Source: Asticcacaulis sp. ZE23SCel15 (lineage in GTDB: Bacteria; Pseudomonadota; Alphaproteobacteria; Caulobacterales; Caulobacteraceae). Taken from it: a stretch of 64,000 nucleotides of DNA. Where the stretch lies: positions 2,589,001 through 2,653,000 of the forward strand of contig NZ_CP130044.1 in assembly GCF_030505395.1 (NCBI RefSeq), written 5' to 3'. The notes beneath the pieces are model-generated. The model was not told where the DNA came from. It saw only the letters and a program-made list of their open reading frames with translations, and did no database searches. The position numbers were made by a program, and so were the translations under genes. This document shows positions 63,979 through 64,000 of this stretch, one piece after another; positions within the stretch are counted from its first letter, which is position 1, and the number at the start of each line of letters is the position of its first letter.

Positions 63979-64000
63979 ATTGACCGCGTTGAGGTCCAGC

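Overview
The window is a gene-dense, moderately GC-rich stretch of an alphaproteobacterial chromosome. Several traits point to the Caulobacterales, and Caulobacteraceae (an Asticcacaulis/Caulobacter relative) is my best guess: a bactofilin, an HdaA-type DnaA regulator, a DUF2155 protein next to aat and an NDUFA12-like complex I subunit, an RNase E ending in a GWW motif, and CtrA/DnaA-lineage housekeeping synteny. This placement is inferred from gene content and was not checked against a database. Nearly everything is core housekeeping; I saw no phage, insertion sequence, tRNA, rRNA or CRISPR.

Layout. 1-9.1 kb (minus strand): radA (cut by the window edge), dnaB, a TonB-dependent receptor, a 2OG-Fe(II) oxygenase, rplI-rpsR-rpsF with a structured leader, a periplasmic peroxiredoxin and a LysE/RhtB exporter. 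9.4-15.5 kb (plus): fatty-acid synthesis and cell-envelope cluster fabD-fabG-acpP-fabF-mltG-yicC-gmk. 15.5-23.7 kb (minus): outer-membrane assembly operon lptF-lptG-lptD-surA-pdxA-rsmA, in which lptG is broken by a one-base frameshift and pdxA seems to lack an AUG start. 24-26.3 kb (plus): pepA-holC-I78 inhibitor lipoprotein. 26.4-39.1 kb: an ABC-F ATPase, ndk, an S46 peptidase, purM-purN, rnd, ppk-ppx, hdaA and upp. 39.3-48.98 kb: aspS, a pentapeptide-repeat protein, a catalytically degenerate class II ribonucleotide reductase paralogue, NDUFA12, DUF2155, aat, and aroQ-accB-accC. 49.1-53.8 kb: thiS-VOC-thiG, a GT4 glycosyltransferase, a membrane-anchored DsbA-like protein and an M48/TPR protease. 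54-64 kb: rne, amiC-like amidase, PBP1A, prfB with its programmed frameshift, a YihY-type membrane protein and a bactofilin at the edge.

Most genes serve envelope growth (LPS transport, peptidoglycan synthesis and cutting, fatty acids), translation, nucleotide supply and replication control. The best candidates for unexplained biology are the 926-residue NrdJ-like protein that has lost its catalytic cysteines and sits beside DnaA boxes; a composite repeat that frames the terminators of ndk and aspS in the same way; a three-way-junction leader ahead of rpsF; and the paired palindromes ahead of the TonB receptor.
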